Shown in pieces: positions 34,829 to 47,951 of a stretch of 64,000 nt of DNA. The notes below the pieces were generated by a model, which did not search any database, was not told the DNA's origin, and worked only from the letters and a program-made list of their open reading frames with translations. Position numbers and translations under genes: made by a program. This DNA is from Saccopteryx bilineata (taxonomy: Eukaryota; Chordata; Mammalia; Chiroptera; Emballonuridae): positions 273,620,482-273,684,481 of the forward strand of contig NC_089490.1 of the NCBI RefSeq assembly GCF_036850765.1, given 5' to 3'. Every line of letters starts with the position of its first letter. Within the stretch, counting starts at the first letter, position 1.

Positions 34829-35840
34829 CACTGCAAAGATACCTTCAGTGTAAGTCGATATTTCCTCTGCTGAGCTAACACACCTATGGGGTTTGTGCAA
34901 CAGTTTCTAACGTGAACTTGGTGCCAAAAAATAAGCAAAGAAGTAGAGAGTGGGAACTAGCTTAAAAGCATGGATCATATGAGAGTCTGTATCATGAGGA
35001 ATATAAGGACATCTTTAACCACTTCATTTTGTTGAGAAACTAGGAGAAATATTCTTTTCTTTGACTCTCAGAGGTAAGAAAACTATTTAATTAGATATGA
35101 TATTTGAGTATTAGACTCTTCTCCCCCCCAGAATAATGAGTTGGTTAAGTGATCTCTAACATTTTAAGATCTAGTTAAAATAGTCAAATATCCATAAAAA
35201 TAAAAAGACTAGCATAATCATCTCTAACTCCACCATACATACCTATATTTAATTATTAAAACAAATAAGGATAAATGTTAACTATGTATTAATATACAAA
35301 TATACCTGAGTAAAATATTAACTTTTTAAAATTATTACATCTTAATAGTTATTGCATTTGTTACACCAATGTACATTATTGCACGTGAATAAATTAATAA
35401 TAACTTTCTGTCTACTCTCAATAAATGCTCAGATTTCTTTAATCATTACTAATTTCTCTGACAGTTAATTTTTTTTAACAAGAATGCAATCAAGATATGC
35501 ATTACTTTGCCTACTAATCTCACTTGATCTAAGACAGTTACCTGTTTTCTCTCCCGGACATTAATTTTCTATTGACACACGCCCTGTCTCGTTTGTCTTT
35601 CAAGGTGTTGTTTAACTTGTGCCTCCATCCCCTGTATTTCCTATAATAATCTGGAACCTATGACCAATGGTTTGATTAGATTCAGGTTAGACACTTCTGT
35701 TAGGAGCTCTTTGTTCGTTGTGTGCTTTATATTGAACCACATAAAGTACATAATGCCAGATGGTTTCATAGTTAGTGATGCCTAACTTAAAGGTCATCAC
35801 AGATTGACATTGCCATAGAACTGTATTTTTTTTTTTCATT
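34829..35840. other. Unclassified AT-rich sequence
   Basis: No gene or confident repeat is recognised. Confidence 0.35.
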
Positions 35841-35853
35841 AATAACTGTTACT

Positions 35854-36251
35854 GGCCCTGGCCGGTTGGCTCAGCGGTAGAGCGTCGGCCTGGCGTGCGG
35901 GGGACCCGGGTTTGATTCCTGGCCAGGGCACATAGGAGAAGCGCCCATTTGCTTCTCCACCCCCCCCCTCCTTCCTCTCTGTCTCTCTCTTCCCCTCCCG
36001 CAGCCAAGGCTCCATTGGAGCAAAGATGGCCAGGGCTCTGGGGATGGCTCCTTGGCCTCTACCCCAGGCCCTAGAGTGGCTCTGGTTGCGGCAGAGCGGA
36101 CGCCCCGGAGGGGCAGAGCATCACCCCCTGGTGGGCAGAGCGTAGCCCCTGGTGGGCGTGCCGGTTGGATCCCCGTCAGGCGTATGCGGGAGTCTGTCTG
36201 ACTGTCTCTCCCCGTTTCCAGCTTCAGAAAAATACAAATAAAATAAAATAA
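35854..36251 (+). mobile_element. Long tRNA-derived bat SINE (family A), sense, with two copies of a CTGGTGGGC unit
   Basis: It starts GGCCCTGGCCGGTTGGCTCA with A box TGGCTCAGCGGTAGAGCG and B box GGGTTTGATTCC, and ends CTTCAGAAAAATACAAATA plus AAATA units. A perfect 13-bp target duplication AATAACTGTTACT lies at 35841-35853 and 36252-36264. Its 3' domain has two CCCCTGGTGGGC units (36121-36134 and 36143-36156), whereas the other full copies have one. Confidence 0.95.
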
Positions 36252-36404
36252 AATAACTGTTACTCACAAGTAACAGTTTTGGTATCCATTGACAAGCTTT
36301 ATTGGCATCGATTGCTTTTAGGGAGTTTACAGAATAGTAATTTTCTAATACTATTTTTTTCTTTATTTAATAAATAAATTTCTTTTTATAAGTAATTAAA
36401 AATC

Positions 36405-36535
36405 TTTTTGTGCCTCAGTTTCCTTCTCTGTAAACTAGGGATGACAGTAGCACCTATCTTAAGGGGTTGTTAGATTATTAATTTTTAAAAGTGTGTACAC
36501 AAGTGTGTGGCATCGAGTGAATGTTCAATATTATA
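36405..36535 (-). repeat. MIR-like ancient SINE
   Basis: TGCCTCAGTTTCCTTCTCTG, TAAACTAGGGATGACAGTAG and TGTTAGATTATTA, then GTGTGTGGCATCGAGTG, follow the well-known MIR layout in reverse orientation. Confidence 0.6.
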
Positions 36536-36547
36536 AGATGGCATTAC

Positions 36548-36760
36548 CCTAACGCAGTGGGGAGAGAGCACTACTTGGACCTTGAGGACACTTGGCAACA
36601 TCTGGAGAGACTTTTGATTATCAAAACGGAAGGGGCTATATTACTGGTGCCTAGTGAGTAGAAGAGAGGGATGATGCTAAATATCTTACTACACACAGGA
36701 CAGAAACTGCCAAGAAGAATCAGATGGCCAAAAATATCAATAGTGCTGGCATGTGAGTGA
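36548..36760 (+). mobile_element. MER5A-like hAT-Charlie relic
   Basis: Phrases in order: GACACTTGGCAACATCTGGA, GAGACTTTTGATTATCA, TACTGGTGCCTAGTGAGTAG, GATGATGCTAAATATC, ACACACAGGACAG and AAAAATATCAATAGTGC. These match the MER5A internal order. The termini are eroded and no target duplication can be read. Confidence 0.65.
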
Positions 36761-36769
36761 TGACAAATG

Positions 36770-37620
36770 GAATCTTTTTATGAGATAGCAAAATGAGTGA
36801 AAAATGATCATTCTAATAGCTAAATGGAGACTTGTTTCTATTTTTACAAAAGTTTAACTCACTAAAAATAATTACTCAATAAAGGCATAATGATTTCCTT
36901 TTTTTTGACTCATGTGTTTATATTAAAAAAGATAAAATAACCCTCTTTTACCTAAAAATAGTCACTACTAGTATCCCCCAGTGTCTTTCAGACTGAACTG
37001 ACATGAGGATATTATTCTATTTTGCCTATTAGCATGTGACTCATTTAGAAAGAACTTTTTTTTAGCAGAAAAGTAACTTTGAGAACAGGTTGGCTGCAAC
37101 AGAATTCTTTTCAACATTGAAGAAAGGAGATGTGTGTGAGAAATGAAGAGCAAAGTATGTAACTTTTTCAATTCTCCAGAAAGCTACAATCATACTTCCA
37201 TGAACGCAGTTGCTTAATGGAAAAGGCCAGCAATTAAAGAATGGTATTGTTTCTCTATTTCATGAAAATAGGCAGTTACTTCTCATGTAACTTAGCATGT
37301 TTATTATTTTTAAACAATTGTGTCAACTCTTTAAGTTTTCTAAAAATTGTATTTTTCAACATATCCTGAAATTTAGAAAATAATGCTTTAGAAAAGAAAT
37401 CTTTTTCCCTTTTTAAGGGACTGACCTATAAAGACTAATTTCTTTAGAGAGTCTAGTATTAATAAAACAAACAAAGACAATCTGAGTATTGGTGTAAAAA
37501 TACTAGAATTCAAAGTTCAGAGTGAATGAAGACTCTTTTGAAGATCGAAACCACTATGTAATGCAGTCTTTATGTTTGTTGGGAGAAAACTATCATTTTG
37601 ATGTCAGTGTTCAGGAAGCT
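36770..37620. other. Unclassified AT-rich sequence
   Basis: No gene or repeat is recognised. Confidence 0.35.
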
Positions 37621-37627
37621 GTGTGTT

Positions 37628-37860
37628 ACAATTGAAAGAGCTAAGATTTTGGAACAAGGTCTGGACTCAAGAGTCAGACTTTCTGGATTCCAGCTGTGGC
37701 CTTGAGCCAGTTATATAAACTGTTTTGAGCTCGGATTTCTTCGTACGTAATCTGAAGACTATACTCTACTAAAACCGTTTTGATATGATTCAATAACTTG
37801 AACAAAACATCTAGCACAAAAACATGCACATGGTAGGATTTCAAATAAATCTTTGTCACT
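37628..37860 (+). repeat. MIR-like ancient SINE
   Basis: AGAGTCAGACTTTCTGGATT, GGCCTTGAGCCAGTTATATA, then a TCGGATTTCTTCGTACGTAA-type phrase and a GCACATGGTAGGATTTCAAA-like end follow the MIR order. Confidence 0.55.
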
Positions 37861-37864
37861 TTCC

Positions 37865-39290
37865 TACATCAAAACATAGAGATACTGTAATTATGGTTTA
37901 TAAGGCAGAGATTCAGATATGTTATACCCCATTTCAGGCACCTTCAGATCAACAGAAAGATGCGGTTAATGGGACACGATCCCAACTCTGAGAAGAAAGC
38001 AAGGAATGCAGATGTTCTTAAACATCTCAACCCTTACCATAGTTAATTGAAATTAAGGTGCATGCTTGAGTGTATATCAATAGTTAGAATAGGGCTTGAA
38101 ACACTTTTTCTTAAATTCCTTTTGTGATATTGTAAAAACTATATGAAATGATTTTATTATTATTTTTTTAAATCTAATGCTTTATGAGAATGCAGCAAAT
38201 TTCCACTATTTCACAAAGCAAAGATGATACACTCTTAGAATCCTCATCTCAAACTCTCTGTAGAACACTACTCTTATAAGGCAGGTCTCCGCACATCTGA
38301 GCAGAGGAGGGTGCCGAATGAACAGACAGTGCTGTGTGAAATGGTGGGTTTGACTCTGGAACCGTGGGGAAAATAGTTAGGTCAAAAAGAACAAAAGTAG
38401 ACCTGACTATCCCTACTGAGTAAGTCACATAGCAACTGGAGGTAAAAGGCATTATTTAGAGAAGGTAGTAAAACTCTGGAACTAGGCACTACATCTGATT
38501 CACACTATTTCAGCTTTCGAATGTCTAGGGTGGGTACAAAACATAGGAAATGAGATTGTCTTCCTGATTTAATGACTTTATTGTGCCACTTTGGATATAG
38601 AGTGTATTTTAGGAAAAAAAAATTATGAGGCAATAGGAAGTGATCTTTACTCTCTTTGAATCAAGAGATGATAAAATAATTACTAGATTATAGAATAAGG
38701 ATCCTATAGAGTTATCATATTTAAAAAATAAAGTTGTTTTTGGTAAATACCTAAATTTGCTTACTTGAGAAACTCTTATTTTCTATACTTTGAAACATAA
38801 ATTTAAATATTTAAATATGCAGTAGAATATATTTTTATAACATCCACCGATTTGGCAATATGACTTTCTTTCACTGAGGTAAAAAAACCTCTGTTCATTA
38901 GGAGCCTCTGGGTCCAGAATTTTGTCGACTGAAAGGACATCTCAGCAGAACCATGTGGGGAAGACTGGGTCATGACTCTCAAAGGGGTATAAAATTCCTT
39001 CATCAAAGAATAAAAACAATATTTTAAACACTCTCCTGTTATCTAGTGCATGTGTTTCCATCCCCATCCCCAAGCACTAGAGAGATGCCAGCATCCCCTG
39101 TCTAGGCTGTTTCAGCAGTGCTGTGTTTGTATTATTTTCTCTACAACTTTTGTTTTGTGAACTGCTTTGTGTTTGGATATTTTCTGCCTGTCCTATTTCC
39201 CATTCAATTTCTGGGTTCTTTGTGACAGTATGAAGGTTTCTGTATCCCCTATTACCCATAGGAAATATCTGGTCAGCAGTTCTTTTTTTA
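37865..39290. other. Unclassified sequence
   Basis: No gene or confident repeat is recognised. Confidence 0.35.
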
Positions 39291-39535
39291 TTTTGTTTTA
39301 TTGGGTTTACATAGATTCTAGTGTCCCCCCGAATACCTTCTCCCTCCCTCATGTTCTCCACCACATTCCCCCTTGCCTTCCTCCCCAAAACGTCCTCTCC
39401 CCGGTTTTGCTTTTCTGCTCTTATTCCATCCTCTCATCCCCTTTCTCTCTGTCCACTTTCCCTCTGGTCCCTTTGATCCCACTTCTGTCTCTATTCCGTT
39501 CCTCAGTTCACATTGTTCATTGGATTCAACAGTTC
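39290..39535 (-). mobile_element. LINE-1 3' UTR fragment, antisense
   Basis: A C/T-rich stretch from TTTATTGGGTTTACATAG to CCTCAGTTCACATTGTTCAT, followed by TGGATTCAACAG, resembles the reverse complement of the purine-rich LINE-1 3' UTR. Antisense frames of up to 148 codons (39167-39613) are due to its low stop content. Confidence 0.45.
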
Positions 39536-39539
39536 TTAA

Positions 39540-42500
39540 ATCCTACATGTTTTGTAAAACATCTTACTATTCAAAATCAATTCTTACTCAAGGTAGTTAA
39601 TCGTGCAATCTAATTAAGGAAATCATTATTGTTTTAGTCAGATGTGTAGATGAAAATATTATTCAAACCACATTTCTCTGTGTACCTACCTGCACAACCA
39701 AATCACCAAGCAATAACCCAAACTCCCATATGTCATGGAGAGTGCCGCCCTGTACCTACTGGCTATGCCATGAATATTTGCTGATTTAATTTGATCTCCT
39801 AGTAAATATATATTCAAGACTAAAATAATTTATATGCACTAATGTGAAACTGAAAAACAGACTTCAGTTTGAAAAACTGAAAATAAACATAAGTAGACAG
39901 ATTTTAACCAGAGATTTTAAAGTGCACAGTAAGTAGTAATCTGTCGTCATCATCTTTGCTATGACATTTGTTTGGAGGTCAGGAGGGGCTCACATAAAGA
40001 AATAATATTAGCTTCTTATCCAGTTTTAGATTCTGGACAAAATAGTTAAGACTTGGAATCTAGGCATTGTGCCAAAACTGCTGGGTGAGTTTCAACTTTC
40101 TTATAAAATCTGCAAATAGAGAAAAGTAGCCAATAACTCAATGCCACTCTTAAAATCTGCACTCAGCAGCTCAATACAGAGTTTTAATTAATACCTTGTA
40201 TATATTCACATACAATGAAGAATCCACCTATCATCCTAGTAATTTTCTGTAAAAGGCTGGGCATAGACTGTGAACTATGTGTGTCCCATAAGCTGAACTA
40301 TAGAGAAAGTTCTCTAAATCTTGAATCTTCACACATGGGGCTATTACCTAAGATAGCACTATAACCAGAGAGACCATATTTTAGAGGTCACTATGGCCAA
40401 GGAAGATGTTTTATTCATCAACACCAGATTTGTTTCTACTTTAAGTTCTAAACATCAGAGATTTTTTTTTAATTAAGGTCATGCCAATCAGTATAATTAA
40501 TGTCAGTAATGTGTTTTTATTAGAATTGTCTCTTATGAAACACCATCACTAAACATGTCCCATGGTCTTATTATCCTACAAACTGCTCTGACATTTTAGT
40601 TCTTCCTTTGGTAGCTTTCTCAATAGGTTGTCAAGAATGTTGTTTTACTTATTCCTTTCTGCATCATGGTCTCCCTCCCTCTGGTCATCTTCTATTTCCT
40701 CTCTACCTAATAATACAACCCAGTCAGGTCAATACTCTGAAATATTTCATTGAACTACTTTGTACAAATACTGCCATGGAACTGCACAGCACCTAGAAGA
40801 ATAAATATGTCATGTATCCATTAATGAAATTAATGTTATTGGACCATATGAATGGAAAATCTTTAGGGTATATGCCACATTGTTTCATAAACAATGTGGG
40901 AGTGAGAATTCCATAGCTCACACAGTAATATATAATGTCCAAAGCTTGATTTATAAAAGGACTATATCCAACTATTGAACCAAATACCTTTTTTTGTTTT
41001 GCACTCATTATAAAAATAATAGAAAATTGCTTCCAGAATATAGTTGCTTCAACCACGAGGTTTAACATGAGTAAATGTTTTGTGCAAGGGGTGGTCAGAG
41101 AACTTCAAAAAGTAGAGAGCTGGGATTTCAGCATGATTACAGAATATGTTGTAAGAACCATTGAGCTGAGTTCTTTATAACATGCCCCACCCTCGTGTGG
41201 TTCATAAAAACTAAGAACAATGGCAGAGGGAGTCCGAATGGATTTCACTGCATTCTGCCAGAAGAAAGTTGCGTGTGTTTGGGTGCATGAGTCTGTGCAT
41301 GTGTACTAAAATCATCTAGTGATAGTTTACCAATCCCTTTTTTACCACAAGTCTAATTTCTTAAGTATTTACTTTTATACACTGATGTTATGCTTTCATC
41401 TCACCTATTTTCTTGAGTTTTAAAATAACAACAAAATACATACCGTATAAGGCTTAACCTTTTTTTTCTGGAGTAGTTACACATGCTTGGATTTCTTGGT
41501 GTTAATTCACCATTGAGATGAGAAAAGACTGCTTCCTGATCTGAGAGGATGGATGCTATGCCAAATTGAAGGCAAGGTGAAAAACTTTCTTCTGCGATTT
41601 AATTATCACAGATTATGCCCACAAGGTAAGGGACACAAGACAGATGAGAGAAGATGTGGTAACACCATGAGTTCTCAAAAAATTCTGTGATAAGAAAACT
41701 CAAAGAAAAAGAGTGCCAACAACTTCAGACAGCAAAGATAGTGAAAGTGTGGTTGGTTCTGTTTATTATTAAGTTAACAACTAGAGATAGTATTTTAGTA
41801 AAGCAATGGAAGTAGAAGCCAGAAAATATGGTCAGTTTATCTGGAGAAATTTAAGAGTTGAAAGAGAAGGAGCTGATGGGATTCAGCAACAGTGTGGCAT
41901 TAGTTGTTACTACAAATGTCTGGGCTTATATTCCGGGGGAAGGGGGGGAGCCAATGGTCTTCAGTAAAAATCTTGATGGGCACTCACTTCCAGAACATCT
42001 CATTCAAAGCATAAATCTGGCCATATAAAACTCTGCATGGGAGCTCCCAACCCAATATGTGCCCACTGTCTAAGAGCAACATCCAAGGGAATCTCTTCAC
42101 ACCACACTGCACCCCCTTTCCTCTTAGCCAGCCTGCTTGGTCCTGTGTATCCAATACAATGACTCACCCCTGATGCCCAATGTAGAGGGTGGCCAGCTCC
42201 TCCTCCCATGACATTCATGTCTATCCCTCCTAGCTGTGCTCTCCTCACTCTAGAAGGGGTTGCATCACCCAGTGTTTCCCTGGGACAACCAGAGTCCCTG
42301 CCAGGCTTACCACCTACATGGCCACAGCTAATTCATGGTCCTACTGCTCACTCAGCCTCCAGAGCTCTCTCAGACATCCCATTCTCATATTGCTGAATTA
42401 TTTCTGGATAAACAACTTGGTTATTAGAGACATAATCTGTGCAGACTCAGCTGAAGTTCCATGAGACACAGACACAGCAATTGTCTTTATCCAGAAACTT

Positions 42501-42685
42501 TTAGTGCAAGGATTTTCTTCGTTGTTATTTGCCACCCACTCTGCAGGAAAGAAAGGGCACGCAGTGAATCAGTATCTTCATGGCCTTCCTCTCTCCCTCA
42601 CTGGTCCCTGATGGAAAGATCCTACCACGTTAGAGCTCCCACTGCTGGGGGCTTCCTTACACTGATCTCAGGTGCCCAGGGTCCT
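39540..42685. other. Unclassified sequence
   Basis: No gene or confident repeat is recognised over about 3 kb. 42000-42430 is a C-rich unique-looking block with short frames on both strands. Confidence 0.3.
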
Positions 42686-42689
42686 GTCC

Positions 42690-42830
42690 TAGGCAGTGAG
42701 GGTACACACTTTCTGTGTTTTTTTTTTTATCCTGAGCTCAGTCAGGGAAGGGATGCTTCTTGTCTCTTCATCCCTAGAAGACAATAAGGGCTCAGGGAAT
42801 ATTTGTTGAATGAATAAATGGATGCAGTAA
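42690..42830 (+). repeat. L2-like 3' end
   Basis: The tail GGGCTCAGGGAATATTTGTT followed by GAATGAATAAATGG is diagnostic of L2 elements. The upstream limit is uncertain. Confidence 0.5.
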
Positions 42831-42944
42831 TGTCCATACCTCATGGTAACATGAAAAGTTGACTACATAAGATATCTTAAGTACTGATAATGGTAAAAAA
42901 CAAACAAACCCACAAACAACGGTAGTAACCAAAGATCTCACTAT

Positions 42945-43045
42945 GCCAGTCACCTTCCTGAGTACTTCCTGAGTACAATAGGAAATTGAAGTGCAGATTA
43001 CGCAGCTGGTGAGGAGCAGAGGGGATTTTGGACTCAAACCCTATG
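42945..43045. repeat. Possible MIR fragment
   Basis: GGAAATTGAAGTGCAGATTA, GCTGGTGAGGAGCAGAGGGG and ATTTTGGACTCAAACCC occur in MIR order. Confidence 0.4.
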
Positions 43046-43049
43046 GACT

Positions 43050-45128
43050 CAGATGAAGTCAGAATAGAATTTCACTTGTTAATTTAATAGATCAAGCAGA
43101 AAAAGGGGTGCCTAACCTATTGATATAGAAGTTGTGAGATGTTAATTATTTAGGGTATGTTGTATAGGACAACACATTTATAATATTTGGTGTGTCTCCA
43201 TTGAAATTCAAATATTTAACTTGCCCCAAATAGTATGAAATCAATAGATAGCCAATAAATTCTAACATACTGGACTAATGACCTGCAAATACATTTGGTC
43301 TAACTTTATTACTTAGTTTATAATTAAACAGATTGAAAGAAATAAAATCTATGAAAATATTTTTTCCAAATATTTATGTGCTATTCATTATCAGAGTGCT
43401 CATATGTGGGCTAAATTTAGCTCAGTGACAGAAATACTTTCTAAGATATAAAAAATAAAATATAAAAGAGGAAATGCTATATATCGATAGAAACCTGCTT
43501 CTTTCCTCCCTCTGGGTTTTTCCAAGGTGACTTTTACAGTTAAACCTGACACTCCTATCCTCAGCCTCTTGAGACCTCTACCTGCTCAATAAACCCCTTT
43601 ACAGAATTAAAATTGACTTTTATCTTTGAAGTGGCCAGTCATATTTTTGACATATTTAAAAGAAAATAGACCCTGAGCTATACACTCTGATTTTAATGAA
43701 AATTAGTGGAAACCTAAGGCCAGGAAGAGTTCCATTTGTTGTAAAGTATTTCCAAGACATGGGGTTGGTGACTGGTTTGTGAGATTGCACTGAAGTAGGG
43801 AGGGACTGAAACAGGGTGTAAAATGTTTGATTTCAGTTAAACTCAGTTACCCTATGAAGACCAGCTCTGAAATGAGATAGAGGACACATTTTCCAGAAAT
43901 GACATATTTAAATCGAAGGCATCCATTCTACATTTAGATGATGTTCTGTCAGTTTTCAGAGAAGCCACAACTAAACTGCAAAACATCACATCAAATATCA
44001 AAAGAGCCTTTTGATTTCAGAAATCTCTGGTAGAATTAGCTTGATGATGTTGACTCATTTTTAGTCCTGATATTATTATTAGTTCCTCCTGCAAGCTTAG
44101 ACTGGTAGACGGGTAAGTTTATCATTGGCCAGGGCAGTGCAGCTGCAGGTTCACAGGCCCTAAGCCCAGGGCAGCTGTGTTCAGATGTGAGTGCTCACTT
44201 AGTAAATGGTCCTCCTGTCTTTCCGGGATGAAAGTGCTCTGTGTCTCCCAAGGCATTCTGAGGCAGACCCTCAGAAATCCCCCCAACAGGGAGCCAGTGG
44301 AGGGCCTCTCACTTTTAAAGTCATTCATCTCTTTCTAGTTTATGTCCTCAGTCCTCTCTGACCCTCAGGACTTTTTCCACTCAGTAATGAGTAAGATTCT
44401 GCAAGAAATGTCTTGTGCTTTCACTGAGTTGTTACAGCTATTTGAAAATGGAGTTTGGCAAGAGAATGGAAACTTCTCACCTTATAATGACAAGGCCCTC
44501 CTCTCACATCCTCCTCTCACCACAACCTGCCCTCCTCAGAGAGGCAGCGGGGTGGAGAGCTGGGTGGGCGGAGGATGGAGGCCGCTCACCCCAGGACTTG
44601 GTAATTGCTCTACCAGGAGCCACACCAACCATGACTGTGGTAGGTTCATCCACCCTATGTGTCCAAATCACCTTATTTTTGTTGTTGTCTTTGCTGCTTT
44701 TAAATGTTGCTTTTTGTAAATGTCAATTTGTTTATCATAAATTGACAGGAAACTTAGCCACTTTAGATCATTGTCCCTGACTATTAATCTAGAAGTGAGG
44801 CTCAATAATATTCTGAAAGCACTCTGGTTAATACTTATTATATTGCCCTTGTTTTTAATTATTAAAGGGAAAACACTAAATGAAGTCAGAAATTGTGATT
44901 CCCTGTGTTTTTCACAGCTCAGCCTATTGAAAGCTCACTCTCAGTGTCCTGGCTGACCAAAGGCATGCACATGTTCCCATTAAGAAATCCATATTATTGA
45001 GACTAGAGGAATTAGATACCATTTTCTCTAATTGCTTGACCTCCACTAATGATATTGAAGCTAACACCAGGACATGATCTACTATTGAAATTGTATACAT
45101 AAATTGCATCACCGGAATTGGCAGAACA
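43050..45128. other. Unclassified sequence
   Basis: No gene is recognised. The frames near 44342-44780 (125 and 121 codons in two overlapping frames) reflect a GC-richer patch without domain content. Confidence 0.3.
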
Positions 45129-45147
45129 AACCCCAAAAAGACATTAT

Positions 45148-45478
45148 TATTATTTTTTTTACAAAGACAGAGAGAGTCAGAGAAAGGAATAGATAGGGAC
45201 AGACAGACGGGAATGGAGAGAGATGAGAAGCATTAATCATTAGTTTTTCGTTGCGACACCTTAGTTGTTCATTGATTACTTTCTCATATGTGCCTTGACC
45301 GCAGGCCTTTGGCAGACCGAGTAACCCCTTGCTCGAGCCAGCGACCTTGGGTCCAAGCTGGTGAGCTTTTGCTCAAACCAGATGAGCCCGTGCTCAAGCT
45401 GATAACCTCGGGGTCTCAAACCTGAATCTTCCGCATCCCAGTCCGACGCTCTATCCACTGCACCACCGCCTGGTCAGG
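45148..45478 (-). mobile_element. tRNA-derived bat SINE (family C, long head), antisense
   Basis: On the minus strand it starts GCCTGACCAGGCGGTGGTGC with AGTGGATAGAGCGTCGGACT, then GGTTTGAGACCCCGAGGTTA (B-box region). Three CTGGTTTGAGCAAAAGC/CTTGGACCCAAGG-like blocks follow, then CAATGAACAACTAAGGTGTC and a CTCTCTGACTCTCTC tail. A 16-17-bp duplication CCCCAAA(A)AGACATTATT flanks it (45131-45147 and 45479-45494), one A longer on the left. It is probably young. Confidence 0.92.
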
Positions 45479-45949
45479 CCCCAAAAGACATTATTTGAGA
45501 AACATCACATTCCATGGAAAATCCTTAAAACTATCTACTTTAAGGATAACCTCCTGTACTTATGTTTTTGTGTGTATGTCACAACATTCCATTATTCTTT
45601 AAATCATTGATTTTCTAGAAAGTTATCCACATCATTTATTCTATCATTTTTTTCTTCCAAATTTCTAGCAACACTCTCACTCTATTTATTAATTTTATTG
45701 TTATACACAAAATGCAGAATTATAATTTTAGGAAGGAGATAGACTGATTCTTAAACAAAACTTTAAATAAAAAGTCCTTGAGAATTACTTTATCTACATT
45801 GTCACTGGGCAGGTGGGAGAAGGGAAGTGGTTGCCTTGGGGTGTCCCAACTGGGAAGAGGTTAGACCAGAGGAACCTAGATCTGGGCATCCTGAGTCACA
45901 GGTGAGTTATCCAAGGGGCACAGTAATATGACAAGACATTAGTTCTATG

Positions 45950-46012
45950 GTGTGTCTGTGTGTGCAAATGAGTGTGAGAGTCTGTGTGAGTGTATCTGAG
46001 TGTGTGTACATT
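45950..46012. repeat. Degenerate (TG)n tract
   Basis: GTGTGTCTGTGTGTG followed by GAGTGTG and GTGTGAG units. Confidence 0.7.
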
Positions 46013-46111
46013 CTCTCTCATACAGAAACTAGTAAGTGGAAGACAATGGAAGACAACTTTTCATAGAGAGAAAACTCTGTGAGATGTCCTGCAGCAACTG
46101 TAGGAGAATAC

Positions 46112-46474
46112 TGTTCTCGGCTGAATTCTGCCACCCCCCCCCCCAAACTCGTATATTGAATTTGGAGATGATTTAGGTAAAATGAAGCCATTAGAATGGC
46201 TCATCCAAGCTGACTGGTGTCCTTATAAGAAGTGAAAACTTGGACACATGGAAAGGGAAGACCATGTGAAGAGTTATAAGGTGACTATGGCCATCTGCAA
46301 GCCAAGGAGAGAGACCGGAACAGATCCTTCCTTCACAACCCTCAGAAAGAACCAACCTTGCTGACATCTGGATCTCAGACTGATAACCTCCAGAACTGTG
46401 AGAGAATACATTTCCATCGTTTAAGCCACCCAGTGTGTAGTACTCTGTTACAACAGCTCTAACAAATTCATACA
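46112..46474 (+). mobile_element. MaLR (MLT1-like) LTR, sense
   Basis: It starts TGTTCTCGGCTGAATTCTG, with TGACTGGTGTCCTTATAAGA (TATA region), GGACACATGGAAAGGGAAG, CTCCAGAACTGTGAGAGAAT and CCACCCAGTGTGTAGTACTC, and ends near AACAAATTCATACA. This is the order of MLT1-type LTRs. A run of 15 C bases at 46132-46146 is a slippage-prone spot. Confidence 0.75.
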
Positions 46475-46479
46475 GCTGT

Positions 46480-47500
46480 GGAAGGGGGTGCTTGCTATGA
46501 GATGGGGCAATGGCTAGGGAGGGGAAGTTGTTGAAAGCCTTGTCTTTCAATGCGATCCATAGTGGCCTTCACATTGTCTTATCAGGGTAATGTGCTAGAT
46601 ATTAAGGTGACCAATCATCCTTCTTTAAGGAAGACAGTGCTTTTGTAAGTTCTGTCCTCCCTCCAAAAGTGTCTTCCTACATGTCCTCCTTTTTGATATC
46701 GAAAGACTAATCTGTAAATGTCCGTATTCAATCAATGCAAAGTCGATCCATTGCATGTGATGTGATGTATTTGTATCTAAATGAGTCATTTTCTCTTACA
46801 ATTATTATTAAAAATTAATAGGCATGTAAGCATAATTACAATATAAAATATTATAAATGTTTTTATTATGCATTTATTATATTATAGTGTATTATTGTTG
46901 CAATGAATAATATGTTTCATTTATTTACGATTTTTTAAAAATTTACTTTTATCCTCCTTTTCATTGTAAAAAAAAAGTTGTTCACCTTATGGATAAATTA
47001 TCACATTAGCATTAAAAACTCTCCTACACAAAAATAGAGCAGGCTTTGAAGTTGTATGGCTTCAGGCAGGTTGCCCTCCTAGATTAAAGCCCTAACCTGG
47101 GCAAATCAGAAAGAGAAGCAGGTGAGATTCATAGAAGGGGAAGACCAACAAGAGGGGTTTGGGAGTCTGGAGTGGAACATCTAGAGGGTGGTAAAGCCAT
47201 GGGATCACAAATATGGGAAAGAAAACAATAGAGGAGGAAGAGGAGGAAACTGATGGAATGGACAAGATCCCTAGTTTGCTGGTCTTGGGTTCCAGGGGTG
47301 ACATAGGTTTTGGAGTCACCAGTGTAAGGCTAACACACAGGAGAAAGTCAAGGAGGGAAGGCACTGGGAGGCTGGCTAAGGGGACCTCACATACCCTGGG
47401 GAAGTGGACTGAAAACACAGAGAGAAGTTAGCCCAGGGGCTGAATCAACAGATTCAAACTTAATGCTCCAATAAAGATTTTCACAACTTCTGAGTGTAAA
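46480..47500. other. Unclassified sequence
   Basis: A possible hAT/MER relic starts near 46601 (TTAAGGTGACCAATCATCC) but is too short to call. 47100-47440 is purine-rich, giving a misleading Ser/Pro-rich frame on the minus strand. Confidence 0.3.
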
Positions 47501-47502
47501 TA

Positions 47503-47927
47503 ATGATATAAACAGAGCCACTTTAAAATGGAGCCCGACCTATCATCTTAGAGGAACTGCCTTGCTATCTTAGATCTCAAACCTTCAGAAAGTTAAAACA
47601 GGGCAAAATCATCTTTGGACCAGGACTGCACAACCTTGTGCCCCAAAAAGCTGTTTGCAGAGGTAATAAGAAAGCAGGTGATATGAATACTGGACTATAA
47701 TTACTGGATTGAAAATTAAAAACATGTAGAATTATTGTCACTGTGTTATGTTATCTGCACCAATAAAATGCCTTCCTTCTATTGATGTCATCGTTCCCCT
47801 TCCCTTTCTCATAAGTTTCTCTTGCCTTTGTCTCCTAATCGAAACCTGATGTGAGCTTCTGCCTGAATTAATGATGCTGAAAATGTCATTCTTACTGATC
47901 TCAATTAAATGCTTGTTGTTTCTCACT
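47503..47927 (+). mobile_element. Possible unclassified LTR
   Basis: The block has an AATAAA signal (CCAATAAAATG near 47760), a pyrimidine-rich part and a second AATTAAA near its end, resembling an ERV LTR. No target duplication was found. Classification is weak. Confidence 0.25.
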
Positions 47928-47951
47928 TTGAAAAATCTTTTTATTTTTTAA

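Noticed and set aside
35854..35930. Possible tRNA gene with A and B boxes
   Set aside because: It is the tRNA-derived head of a SINE flanked by a target duplication; the cloverleaf is degraded and continues into the SINE body.
39167..39613. 148-codon + strand frame rich in Ser, Pro and Phe
   Set aside because: Translation of a pyrimidine-rich antisense LINE-1 3' UTR fragment.
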